A stretch of DNA of 64,000 nucleotides from Chryseobacterium artocarpi (GCF_001684975.1 NZ_MAYH01000023.1:620001-684000); one strand, 5' to 3'. Shown: positions 44,376 through 52,445, numbered from the stretch's first letter. Translations and numbers: made by a program. Notes: generated by a model not told the origin, from the letters alone.

Positions 44376-44466
44376 AAAGATTGAAAGATTTAAAAGCAGT
44401 TAATTTAAATTTATTAATTTGCGCCCCAGTTTTAAAATTTTGAAATATTTAAACCTTTCAATCTTT
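44376..44466. repeat. Inverted repeat between serC and the dehydrogenase gene
   Basis: The arm at 44376-44394 (AAAGATTGAAAGATTTAAA) pairs with 44448-44466 (TTTAAACCTTTCAATCTTT) with one mismatch in 19. The 53-nt loop carries TTAATTTG, one base off a -7 element. It ends 14 nt before the next ATG, so the hairpin could affect ribosome access. Confidence 0.75.
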
Positions 44467-44480
44467 AAATCCAATAACAC

Positions 44481-45446
44481 ATGAAAGTTTTAGCAAACGA
44501 TGGAATCTCAAAAGCAGGAGAACGGGTACTAAAAGAAGCCGGAATTGAAATTCTGGACAATAGAGTTGCCCAAGATCACGTTATTAATTTTATAAACGAT
44601 AATAATGTAGACGTTCTTCTTGTAAGAAGTGCAACAAAAGTAAGACAGGAATTGATAGATGCATGTCCGGGACTTAAAATCATAGGTCGTGGCGGTATCG
44701 GGATGGACAACATTGATGTAGAATATGCAAAAAGCAAAGGGATAAAAGTAATCAATACCCCTACTGCATCTTCAAAATCTGTGGCAGAATTAGTTTTCGG
44801 ACATTTCTTTTCATTAGCAAGATTCCTGCACGAATCGAACAGACTGATGCCTTTGGAAGGAGAAACCCATTTCAATGCCATGAAAAAATCATTCAGTAAT
44901 GCGTATGAACTTTCAGGAAAAACATTAGGAGTAATCGGATTTGGAAGCATTGGACAGGAAGTTGTAAAAATAGGAATTGCTTTAGGAATGAAAGTACAGG
45001 TTCTGACAAGAAGTCCAAAAACAGAAGTTCTTACCTTGAATTTCTTTAACGGACAGTCTTTAGACTTTGAAATCACTTCGACCAATGACATGGACGCATT
45101 CCTTAAAGAAGCAGACTTCATCAGTATCAATACTCCGAAAACGAATGAATATATTATAGATACACCACAATTTGAAAAAATGAAAGATGGGGTCTATATT
45201 GTGAATACTGCAAGAGGCGGTGTAATCAATGAAGTAACATTGATTGACTTTATTGAATCCGGAAAAGTAGCAGGAGCCGCATTGGACGTTTTTGAAAATG
45301 AACCTACTCCGGAACTTCCGTTACTTATGAATCCTGCATTATCACTTTCTCCACATGTAGGAGGAAATACAGTAGATGCGCAAGAGAAAATCGGTATCGA
45401 ACTTGCAGAACAAATTATTAAGCTACAAAAAGAAACTATAAGATAA
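44481..45446 (+). CDS. serA: D-3-phosphoglycerate dehydrogenase, short ACT-less type
   Basis: A 321-residue NAD-dependent D-2-hydroxyacid dehydrogenase. It has the nucleotide-binding motif LGVIGFGSIGQ, the substrate arginine in NTARGG, a glutamate in NEPTPELP and the catalytic histidine in LSPHVGGNT. The regulatory ACT domain is absent, as in short SerA forms. Position between serC and DUF1015 supports the phosphoglycerate dehydrogenase role, the first step of serine synthesis. The next gene starts 2 nt after its stop. Confidence 0.9.
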   Translation: MKVLANDGISKAGERVLKEAGIEILDNRVAQDHVINFINDNNVDVLLVRSATKVRQELIDACPGLKIIGRGGIGMDNIDVEYAKSKGIKVINTPTASSKSVAELVFGHFFSLARFLHESNRLMPLEGETHFNAMKKSFSNAYELSGKTLGVIGFGSIGQEVVKIGIALGMKVQVLTRSPKTEVLTLNFFNGQSLDFEITSTNDMDAFLKEADFISINTPKTNEYIIDTPQFEKMKDGVYIVNTARGGVINEVTLIDFIESGKVAGAALDVFENEPTPELPLLMNPALSLSPHVGGNTVDAQEKIGIELAEQIIKLQKETIR

Positions 45447-45448
45447 AC

Positions 45449-46693
45449 ATGCCTATTTTTAAACCTTTCCGTGGAATAAGACCTCACAGAGATTTTGAGG
45501 ATACTTTCCCTACCCATCCACTGGATAATTTTACCCAGGAAGAAATAGCAGAAAAAGCTCAAGTTGAAAATACTTACATCAACATGATAAAACCATATGT
45601 TGTAAGTAAATCCAAAGATGTAGATCGAAACCTGAGGAAAATCCGTTCCACATTTGAAGAACTTATGGAGGAGAAGAAATTGGTTCAGGATAATTCTGCG
45701 TATTATCTGTATGAGCAGATATACCCCAATAAACAAATATTCAGAGGGCTTCTAGGTCTTGCCAGTATTGAAGATTTCTGGAGTGGAAAAATCAAAAGAC
45801 ACGAAAGTACTATTCCGCAGAAAAAAGAAAAGCTGGCTCACTATCTTGAGAAAGTAAGCCTTCAGGCAGAACCTGTTTTACTTACTTATCCTGCCAACTC
45901 AAAAATTGAGTTGCTGATGAACCATGAGGAAAAAAACGTTCCTATCTTTAACCATGTAGACAATTTAGGAATCAGACATAAGATCTGGAGAATAGATAAT
46001 CGTTTAAAACTACAGCAGTTTAAAGAAGTAATCGATCAGATTGACTCATTCTACATCGCTGACGGGCACCACAGGATTGGTTCAACAGCATTAAACGCAA
46101 AAAAACTTAAGGAGAAAAATAAAAGACACAACGGTACTGAGCTTTACAACTTTGTATATAGCTTTATCGTTTCCAACCAATCTATTAAAATCCACGACTA
46201 TAACAGAATCTTACACGATCTGAACGGTCTATCCAGCGAACAATTCCTGAAGGAGCTAGAACAGTATTTCCTGATTCACGAAAAAGGAGAAACACCCTAC
46301 TTCCCTTCTCAGAAATTCCATATTTCAATGTATCTGGATGGTAAATTCTATTCACTCCATGTGAAGCACGATCTTCGTTCCAGAGAAATGTCTTTAGATA
46401 ATCTGGATCACCATTTATTAGATAAATATATTTTTAAAGGTATTTTAAAAATCGAAGATCCGGATAGCTCTGACTTAATTTCTTATGTAAAAGGCACTTC
46501 CAACATCAACGGAATCAATATTATAAAAGAAAAAATTGACAGTGGAGAAGGAAAAGCAGGCTTTGGAATTTATCCTGTAAGTTTTAATGATATGATTAAA
46601 ATTTCAGATTTAAAATTAAGCATGCCTCCAAAATGTACATTTATTGAGCCAAAATTGATTACAGCACTGTTAATGTACGACATGAAACCTTAA
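45449..46693 (+). CDS. DUF1015 protein of the serine operon
   Basis: A 414-residue cytosolic protein of the DUF1015 family. Recognisable segments are FKPFRGIRPHRDFED at the start, the family's KRHE signature (117-119 region) and YIADGHHRIGST with Asp205, His207, His208 and Arg209. The DGHHR-like loop recalls ParB/Srx-fold enzymes, among them the free-serine kinases SerK and SbnI. Tight linkage to serC and serA suggests a role with serine or phosphoserine. The specific reaction is inference. Confidence 0.85.
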   Translation: MPIFKPFRGIRPHRDFEDTFPTHPLDNFTQEEIAEKAQVENTYINMIKPYVVSKSKDVDRNLRKIRSTFEELMEEKKLVQDNSAYYLYEQIYPNKQIFRGLLGLASIEDFWSGKIKRHESTIPQKKEKLAHYLEKVSLQAEPVLLTYPANSKIELLMNHEEKNVPIFNHVDNLGIRHKIWRIDNRLKLQQFKEVIDQIDSFYIADGHHRIGSTALNAKKLKEKNKRHNGTELYNFVYSFIVSNQSIKIHDYNRILHDLNGLSSEQFLKELEQYFLIHEKGETPYFPSQKFHISMYLDGKFYSLHVKHDLRSREMSLDNLDHHLLDKYIFKGILKIEDPDSSDLISYVKGTSNINGINIIKEKIDSGEGKAGFGIYPVSFNDMIKISDLKLSMPPKCTFIEPKLITALLMYDMKP

Positions 46694-46748
46694 TAAATTC
46701 CTAATTTTTCCCTATTTTTAACAGCGGAAAAAGAAAGGTAAATAAAAA

Positions 46749-48155
46749 ATGAAAAAAATATTCATTATACTTCCACTCTTTTTGAGTGGATTTTTATTTT
46801 CTCAAAAAAAAGTCCAGAAGAAACCTGCCGGCAGAACAGCAATTCCTGTAAAATTAAACTATCACGATGAATTCAAAAAGATCTCAGACGAGATTATGGC
46901 TAATGGCAGAGCTTATGATAATCTTGGAGAACTCACAAAGGGAATCGGACCTCGTTTCAGTGCAACACCTGGCTATGCAAGAGCAGTAGAATGGGCTGAA
47001 AAAAAGTTCAAAGAAATCGGCATTAATATGATCTGGAGACAAGAAGCTAAAGCTCCGGTCTGGATCAGAGGCAAAGAATCTTTACAGATAAAAGCAGAAA
47101 ATGGAGACTGGAAAAATATAAGAATGCTTTCTTTCGGCAACTCTGAAGGAACAGGCGGAAAGGATCTGACAGGTGAAATTGTTTTAATCAACTCTACTTC
47201 AGAGCTTAATTCAATGTCAATAGGACAATTAAAAGACAAGATAGTTTTCGTGAATGTTCCTATGGATCCGAAAATCATTAATACAAGTGATTCCTATTTA
47301 CAAACAGCAAAATCTAAATTAATTTCCGCTTCTGTTATCGCTAAAACTGGCGCAAAAGCTTTAATTATAAGATCACTTACAACAGCTAGTGATGATACCC
47401 CTCATGCCAAAATGATTTACTACGAACCTGATGATAAAGTCAAAATTCCGGCATTATCAATAGGTGTAAAATCAGCAGATGAGTTGGAAAAAACATTAAA
47501 AAAGCAGAAAGTAACTGCTAAAATAAACATGACCGCCGAATCAAAAGGCAGCACTACAAACCCTAATATCATCGCAGAAATTCAGGGTAAAAAAGATTCT
47601 AAGGTCATTGTTTTAGGTGCTCAGCTGGATTCCTGGGATGTTGGTGAAGGAGCAATAGATGACGGAACAGGCGTTGCCCAATGTATCGAAGTGTTGAGAA
47701 CCTTAAAAGCACTTGGTTATGAAAACAACCACACCATCCGCGTAGTTTTGTATGCCAATAGTGAAAACGGAGGACAAGGTCGTGAAATGTATGCTGCTTA
47801 TGTGAAAAAAAGAGAGGAAAAACACATTTTTGCCTTAGGAACAGATGCCGGAGGGTATTCTCCACGAGGATTTTCTCTGGATATGTCACCGCAAAGAAGA
47901 AGACTAGTCTCTCCATGGAAAGAATATTTTCTTCCTTATGGCGTTTATGATTTTGATCAGACAGACGCAATTCAGGACATTTCACCTCTGAAAAAGCTGG
48001 ATATTCCTTTAGCAGAACTTGTGGTAGACACACAGAGATATTTTGATTATCATCATTCCGAACAGGATACTTTCGATAAAGTGAACAAAAGAGAACTTCT
48101 TCTCGGAGCCGTTGCAATAACGCAGATGATTTTTATGGTTGATAAAAACTGGTAA
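46749..48155 (+). CDS. M28-like peptidase paralogue lacking catalytic residues
   Basis: A 468-residue secreted protein (signal peptide about 1-18) of the M28 family, carboxypeptidase Q-like, with an inserted PA domain (about 130-260). Compared with the two downstream copies, the first zinc ligand His is Gln292 (GAQLDSWD versus GGHLDSWD) and the general-base Glu is Ser338 (ANSENG versus ANEENG). The other ligands remain: Asp304, Glu339, Asp366 and His435/436. The codons are CAG and AGT, so these are real substitutions in an intact frame. It is probably an inactive or altered-function paralogue. It is first in a three-gene tandem array. Confidence 0.88.
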   Translation: MKKIFIILPLFLSGFLFSQKKVQKKPAGRTAIPVKLNYHDEFKKISDEIMANGRAYDNLGELTKGIGPRFSATPGYARAVEWAEKKFKEIGINMIWRQEAKAPVWIRGKESLQIKAENGDWKNIRMLSFGNSEGTGGKDLTGEIVLINSTSELNSMSIGQLKDKIVFVNVPMDPKIINTSDSYLQTAKSKLISASVIAKTGAKALIIRSLTTASDDTPHAKMIYYEPDDKVKIPALSIGVKSADELEKTLKKQKVTAKINMTAESKGSTTNPNIIAEIQGKKDSKVIVLGAQLDSWDVGEGAIDDGTGVAQCIEVLRTLKALGYENNHTIRVVLYANSENGGQGREMYAAYVKKREEKHIFALGTDAGGYSPRGFSLDMSPQRRRLVSPWKEYFLPYGVYDFDQTDAIQDISPLKKLDIPLAELVVDTQRYFDYHHSEQDTFDKVNKRELLLGAVAITQMIFMVDKNW

Positions 48156-48156
48156 T

Positions 48157-49518
48157 ATGAAAAAGACAATCAGCTTATCGTTATTAGCTTTAGGAACAAC
48201 CTTTTTATTAGGACAAACTAAGGAAGACTCCATTCAGTTTAACAAAATCTCCACCGAAATTCTAAATAACGGAAAAGGATATGATGAACTTCGGGAGCTT
48301 ACTAAAAACATTGGCAATCGTTTAAGCGGTTCCGAAGCTTATGAAAAATCCGTACAATGGGCAGCTCAAAAACTTCGCGATGCCGGCGCTGATAAAGTAT
48401 GGCTTCAGGAAGTCATGATTCCCGTCTGGGTAAGAGGAAAAGAATCCTTACACATCAAAACGTCTGATGGAAACTGGAAAAACCTTAAAATGCTTTCCCT
48501 TGGAAATTCTGAAGGTACAGCCGGAAAAGATGTTTCAGGAGAAATCATTATGGTAAAATCCTTAGAAGAATATGATCAACTCTCTCCTGAAAAGGTGAAA
48601 AATAAAATAGTTTTCTTTAATTACCCTTTCAATCAGGGACATGTGCAGACTTTTATTTCCTATAGAGAAGCTGGTGCTTACCGACGAACTGCCGCTACAT
48701 TAACGGCAAAAAAAGGTGGAAAATTTGCTATTATCCGATCTCTTTCTTCATCATTCGATGATGTTCCTCATACCGGAAATATGCGATATGAAGAGAACAT
48801 AGTAAAAGTACCTGCTCTAACCATTGGAAGCACTACAGCCGATGAGCTGGAAGCCTTATTAAAAAGTCAAAAAGTCACAGCAAAACTTAATTCCAACTGC
48901 GGCATGAAAGGAGAAAAACTCTCCCACTCCGTCATTGGTGAGATCACAGGTAAAAAAGATCAAAGCGTAATCGTAGTTGGCGGACACCTCGATTCGTGGG
49001 ATGTAGGTGAAGGTGCCCATGATGATGGTGCTGGAATTGTGCAGAGTATTGAAGTGCTGAGAACTTTCAAAAAACTTGGAATACAAAATAATCATACCAT
49101 CAGAGCGGTCTGCTTTGCTAATGAAGAAAATGGAACAAAAGGCGGGAAACAATACGGAAAAACAGTAAAAGACAATAATGAAAAACATCTTTTTGCCATA
49201 GAATCCGATGCAGGGGGCTTTTCTCCCAGAGGAATTTCATTGGAAATGGATGATACAAAAAGAAATCAGATCAAAAGCTGGGTAAATCTGTTTTTACCTT
49301 ATGGGGTCTATAACTTTGAAGGAAAATACTCAGGTTCAGATATTGCCCCACTCCATGAGATGGGAGTTCCGACTGCTGAACTTGTTCCTGAGCCACAACG
49401 TTATTTTGATATTCACCATACGGCGGAAGATACTTTTGAAAAAGTCAACCGCAGAGAATTACTTCTCGGATCAACGGTGATGACACAACTTATTTATATG
49501 ATAGATAAAAATTGGTAA
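48157..49518 (+). CDS. M28 family metallopeptidase, tandem copy 2
   Basis: A 453-residue secreted carboxypeptidase Q-like M28 peptidase with signal peptide (about 1-19). The metal and catalytic set is complete: GGHLDSWD, HDDGAG, FANEENG, ESDAGG and DIHHTAEDT. A PA-domain insertion precedes the catalytic part. I use ATG 48157 (MKKTISLS), one base after the upstream TAA, because the earlier ATG at 48139 lies within the previous gene and spoils the signal peptide. It removes amino acids or dipeptides from peptides in the periplasm or outside the cell. Confidence 0.93.
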   Translation: MKKTISLSLLALGTTFLLGQTKEDSIQFNKISTEILNNGKGYDELRELTKNIGNRLSGSEAYEKSVQWAAQKLRDAGADKVWLQEVMIPVWVRGKESLHIKTSDGNWKNLKMLSLGNSEGTAGKDVSGEIIMVKSLEEYDQLSPEKVKNKIVFFNYPFNQGHVQTFISYREAGAYRRTAATLTAKKGGKFAIIRSLSSSFDDVPHTGNMRYEENIVKVPALTIGSTTADELEALLKSQKVTAKLNSNCGMKGEKLSHSVIGEITGKKDQSVIVVGGHLDSWDVGEGAHDDGAGIVQSIEVLRTFKKLGIQNNHTIRAVCFANEENGTKGGKQYGKTVKDNNEKHLFAIESDAGGFSPRGISLEMDDTKRNQIKSWVNLFLPYGVYNFEGKYSGSDIAPLHEMGVPTAELVPEPQRYFDIHHTAEDTFEKVNRRELLLGSTVMTQLIYMIDKNW

Positions 49519-49522
49519 AACC

Positions 49523-50881
49523 ATGAAAAAGATATTAGGAACTACATTACTACTTTTAGGAATGACTGTTTTCGGTCAGTCTAAAGAAGATTCTATACAA
49601 TTCAGTAAAATTTCTCTTGAAGTTTTAAACAATGGAAAAGGCTACAATGAACTGCGTGAACTTACAAAGAATATCGGTCATCGCTTAAGTGGCTCAGAAG
49701 CTTATGAGAAATCCGTAAAATGGGCAGAACAGAAACTTCGCGATGCAGGTGCTGATAAAGTATGGCTTCAGGAAGTGATGATTCCGGTTTGGGTAAGAGG
49801 AAAAGAATCCTTGCACATCAAAACCTCAAACGGAAGCTGGAAAAATTTAAAAATGCTATCCCTTGGTAATTCAGAAGGTACAAACGGAAAAGATGTTTCC
49901 GGTGAAATTATCATGGTAAAATCTATGGATGAATATAATAAGCTTACTGCTGAACAGGTAAAGGATAAAATTCTGTTCTTTAATTATGCTTTTAAACAAT
50001 CATTTATAGAAACATTTAAAGGATATGGTGATGCTGCAAAATATAGAACAACCGCAGCTTCTTTAACCGCTAAAAAAGGAGGAAAATTTGCCATTATACG
50101 ATCACTTTCATCTGCTTTTGACGATGTTCCACACACCGGAGCAATGCGTTATGAAGAAAATACATCCAAAATACCTGCTGTAGCTATCGGAAGTACTACT
50201 GCTGATGAGCTGGAAGCCTTATTAAAGAATCAAAAAATCACAGCAAAACTTAATTCCAACTGCGGAATGAAAGGAGAAAAACTCTCCCACTCTGTCATTG
50301 GTGAGATCACAGGTAAAAAGGATCAAAGCGTAATCGTAGTTGGCGGACACCTTGATTCTTGGGACGTAGGTGAAGGTGCTCACGATGACGGCGCCGGAAT
50401 CGTTCAAAGTATTGAAGTTTTAAGAACATTCAAAAAATTAGGAATACAGAACAACCACACCATTAGAGTAGTGTGCTTTGCCAATGAAGAAAATGGTGTA
50501 AAAGGCGGAATCCAATATGGAAAATTTGTTAAAGACAATAATGAAAAACATCTTTTTGCTATAGAATCAGATGCGGGAGGCTTCGCTCCAAGAGGAATCG
50601 CTTTGGATATGGATCAGACCAAAAGAAAGCAGATCCAAAGTTGGTCTAAACTATTCCTGCCCTACGGAGTTTACAACTTTGAAGAGCAGTTTTCCGGAAC
50701 AGACCTTTACCCACTTCATGATATGGGAATACCTGCTGCTGAGCTAATGCCGGATTCTCAACGTTATTTTGATATTCATCACACAGAAGAAGATACTTTT
50801 GAAAAAGTAAATCGCAGAGAGCTCTTACTGGGAGCAATTACAATGACACAGATTATTTATATGATTGATAAAAACTGGTAG
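49523..50881 (+). CDS. M28 family metallopeptidase, tandem copy 3
   Basis: A 452-residue close paralogue of copy 2 with the same signal peptide type and complete active site (GGHLDSWD, HDDGAG, FANEENG, ESDAGG, DIHHTEEDT). It starts 4 nt after the copy 2 stop. A tract of about 140 nt around the first zinc ligand is almost identical to copy 2 at nucleotide level, while flanking codons differ often, pointing to gene conversion. A terminator follows. Confidence 0.93.
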   Translation: MKKILGTTLLLLGMTVFGQSKEDSIQFSKISLEVLNNGKGYNELRELTKNIGHRLSGSEAYEKSVKWAEQKLRDAGADKVWLQEVMIPVWVRGKESLHIKTSNGSWKNLKMLSLGNSEGTNGKDVSGEIIMVKSMDEYNKLTAEQVKDKILFFNYAFKQSFIETFKGYGDAAKYRTTAASLTAKKGGKFAIIRSLSSAFDDVPHTGAMRYEENTSKIPAVAIGSTTADELEALLKNQKITAKLNSNCGMKGEKLSHSVIGEITGKKDQSVIVVGGHLDSWDVGEGAHDDGAGIVQSIEVLRTFKKLGIQNNHTIRVVCFANEENGVKGGIQYGKFVKDNNEKHLFAIESDAGGFAPRGIALDMDQTKRKQIQSWSKLFLPYGVYNFEEQFSGTDLYPLHDMGIPAAELMPDSQRYFDIHHTEEDTFEKVNRRELLLGAITMTQIIYMIDKNW

Positions 50882-50905
50882 TAGAATATTTTTTATATAA
50901 TACAA

Positions 50906-50946
50906 GAGTCCGTTGAAGCATTTATGGTTTTAACGGGCTTTTTTTT
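50906..50946 (+). terminator. Rho-independent terminator of the M28 array
   Basis: Stem GTCCGTT / AACGGGC (7 bp with one G-U), a 17-nt loop and eight T residues, 27 nt after the stop. Confidence 0.8.
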
Positions 50947-51370
50947 AAACACAAATAGCACGAATGATTTCACAAATGACACAAAATGATGGAATAGAAT
51001 AAATCTTACAAACATCATTAAGTTTAATAACTTCTTTGACATTTTGTCGTTGAAATTTCTTTCAAAATGATAGGATTTAGTATCTCCACATTCAAAAATT
51101 CAATAGAAATGGGCTTTAGCCCATTCATCTAAATAAAAAATTTATTTGGCTTTAGCCAAAACTTAAAAATCATTATTAAGATTTTAGCTCAGATAAAGTT
51201 AAACGAGAATAAATTTTCTTTAAAAATAAAAAATGCTCTGTGTTTCACATTTTTCGAATTTCACATCAAAAAAACATTTTTCTTCGTTTAAGGAAATAAC
51301 TCATTAAAAATACTGAAAAACAACAAATTAAACAATATTAACTCAAACTGTTAATAGTAGAGTTATGACT
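50947..51370. other. Gene-free AT-rich region with a degenerate repeat
   Basis: About 420 nt without a supported gene. Positions 50947-50985 (AAACACAAATAGCACGAATG...) resemble the 40.1 kb direct repeat words. Around 51109-51160 GGGCTTTAGCCCATTCATC and TTGGCTTTAGCCAAAAC form two small GGCTTTAGCC hairpins. Confidence 0.5.
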
Positions 51371-51387
51371 TTGGCACGATATTCGCA
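51371..51387 (+). promoter_or_regulatory. Sigma-54-like promoter
   Basis: TTGGCACGATATTCGCA has the -24 GG (51373-51374) and -12 GC (51385-51386) exactly 10 nt apart, in the TGGCAC-N5-TTGC pattern with one mismatch (TCGC). Transcription would start near 51397, where TCTCGAGA forms a palindrome. No TAnnTTTG element is seen here. Confidence 0.6.
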
Positions 51388-51426
51388 TGTTATTTCTCGA
51401 GAAAAAATTATAAAAAAGCACTAAGG

Positions 51427-51468
51427 ATGAGAAAAAAGGTTTTCTGTGGATTTTCAGTTTTCCACTGA
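51427..51468 (+). CDS. Possible 13-residue leader peptide
   Basis: ATG with an AAGG purine run before it opens MRKKVFCGFSVFH and stops at TGA 51466, 30 nt after the predicted transcription start. An intrinsic terminator hairpin begins 8 nt after the stop. The layout resembles a translated attenuator leader, but the ORF is so short it could be chance. Confidence 0.3.
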   Translation: MRKKVFCGFSVFH

Positions 51469-51475
51469 TTCAAAG

Positions 51476-51506
51476 TTCATATTGATGTATATGAATCCTT
51501 TTTTTT
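51476..51506 (+). terminator. Intrinsic terminator or attenuator in the leader
   Basis: A 7-bp stem, TTCATAT / ATATGAA (51476-51482, 51489-51495), loop TGATGT, then TCC and eight T residues. An upstream GATTC (51467-51471) can pair with GAATC (51493-51497), and GGATT (51448) with AATCC (51494), giving alternatives that would break the terminator. Confidence 0.55.
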
Positions 51507-51510
51507 CTAC

Positions 51511-51750
51511 GATGCCGTAAAAGATACGGGTTCGTGAAAAGTTACCCTCGGTTAATTTTTCACAGCAGTTTTGCGTCCCGTATCTGACTGGTATCATTAT
51601 AAATTTCCCTGAATCTATATTGATTCTAAACCACTATTATAATGCCGGACTTTATGCCCGGTATAACGATATAAATAAACGGCAAAGTTATCACGAACCT
51701 TAGCCCAGTAAAGAAATATGCCTTTCTTTTTACCGTGATAATGACGTTGC
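51511..51750 (+). ncRNA. Multi-hairpin structured RNA region, leader or independent ncRNA
   Basis: Four helices are visible by eye. P1 is GATGCC / GGTATC (51511-51516, 51590-51595, one G-U). Nested P2 is AGATACGGG / CCCGTATCT (51522-51530, 51577-51585, 9 bp perfect). Inside is P3, GTGAAAA / TTTTCAC (51534-51540, 51557-51563) with an ACC/GGT tip. P4 is ATGCCGG / CCGGTAT (51642-51648, 51658-51664). P5 is TTATCACG / CGTGATAA (51688-51695, 51734-51741), closed below by GCAA/TTGC and enclosing AAAGAAA / TTTCTTT (51710-51716, 51723-51729). It lies between a sigma-54-like promoter and a small membrane protein gene. I do not recognise a known riboswitch, tmRNA, 6S, SRP or RNase P RNA. Confidence 0.5.
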
Positions 51751-51786
51751 TTTATTTCTAATTAAATTAATTGTATAACCCTTAAA

Positions 51787-52041
51787 ATGTTAGTAATGAT
51801 GAGAGCCTTTTTTGAAATGATTTTTAAGAGAAATGAAGATGCTGCGAAAATGCATATCTGGAGCTTGCTTTTGGTATTGAGTTTTGCTGCCTTTTCTGTA
51901 TTGGTATACAGCTTGAAACCAAGTTTAAACAGCTTAATAATATATCTGACCGCTTTTGCCGCTTATATCGGCTTTGGACTTCTGTTCATCAGTTCTCTTT
52001 CTGGAACAGGTATGAAGAAAAGAATCGGCAGAGACATATAA
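51787..52041 (+). CDS. Small two-helix membrane protein
   Basis: An 84-residue protein with a charged N-terminus (FFEMIFKRNEDAAKMHI), two membrane helices (about 24-44 and 50-72) and a basic tail (GTGMKKRIGRD). ATG 51787 follows an A-rich leader; ATGs at codons 4 and 5 are alternatives. No family recognised. It is the only full-size ORF downstream of the sigma-54-like promoter and structured RNA, and it is closed by a strong terminator. A stress-related membrane role is a guess. Confidence 0.65.
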   Translation: MLVMMRAFFEMIFKRNEDAAKMHIWSLLLVLSFAAFSVLVYSLKPSLNSLIIYLTAFAAYIGFGLLFISSLSGTGMKKRIGRDI

Positions 52042-52063
52042 CTTTTAATTCTTTCTTTTACTG

Positions 52064-52095
52064 AAAAACCACCCTTTTTTGAGGGTGGTTTTTTT
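52064..52095 (+). terminator. Bidirectional rho-independent terminator
   Basis: Stem AAAAACCACCC / GGGTGGTTTTT (11 bp) with an 8-nt loop and T-runs on both strands, between the small membrane protein gene and the convergent 52.1 kb gene. Confidence 0.88.
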
Positions 52096-52114
52096 ATAAT
52101 TGCTTTTTTACAAT

Positions 52115-52336
52115 TTACTCTTTAAAAATATCCTTCATCATCTTCTCAAGGAACTGAGTAGTCTCCTCCTCTACCATTTTTTCAGATTTAGCTACCAATT
52201 CAGCATGAAAAGGCTGGCAGCAAGCCTTTATCCCGAATCCGTCATCTGTCTTTACAAACTCAGGATGCAAGTTATGTTCTTTGCACACTTCAGCCTCTAT
52301 CGTCTGCTTTATTAAGTCATAATTAAGATCAAACAT
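52115..52336 (-). CDS. Conserved-looking small cytosolic protein
   Basis: A 73-residue acidic helical protein without a signal or membrane segment. It has one early Cys and a CC pair (EVCKEH, IKACCQPFHAEL), which could bind a metal. No family recognised. It is flanked by a terminator and has a normal start ATG with A-rich upstream sequence; length and composition look like a real gene. Confidence 0.65.
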   Translation of the reverse strand: MFDLNYDLIKQTIEAEVCKEHNLHPEFVKTDDGFGIKACCQPFHAELVAKSEKMVEEETTQFLEKMMKDIFKE

Positions 52337-52445
52337 ATTTCTATTTTTATTTCATTGGTTGAAGGTTAAAGATAGGAATAATTTGTTCTTACACAATATC
52401 CGTATTTTTACGGGACCCTTATTACCTCAAACCAAGAAATATAAT

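Noticed and set aside
44576..45130. 184-codon minus-strand ORF
   Set aside because: Mirror frame of serA; the sense strand carries all dehydrogenase motifs.
45194..45736. 180-codon minus-strand ORF
   Set aside because: It spans the serA end and the DUF1015 start in antisense and has no coherent domain.
47605..48117. 170-codon minus-strand ORF
   Set aside because: Antisense to the first M28 gene; no features of a protein family.
48139..48156. Upstream ATG for M28 copy 2
   Set aside because: It lies inside the 3' end of copy 1 and puts MIKTGN before an otherwise perfect signal peptide; ATG 48157 directly follows the stop.
46749..50881. Large tandem repeat as a mobile element
   Set aside because: The repetition is explained by three paralogous M28 genes; no transposase or terminal repeats are present.
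51511..51750. Known riboswitch, tmRNA, 6S, SRP or RNase P RNA
   Set aside because: None of the conserved cores I know for these RNAs is present; I kept only the neutral call of a structured RNA.
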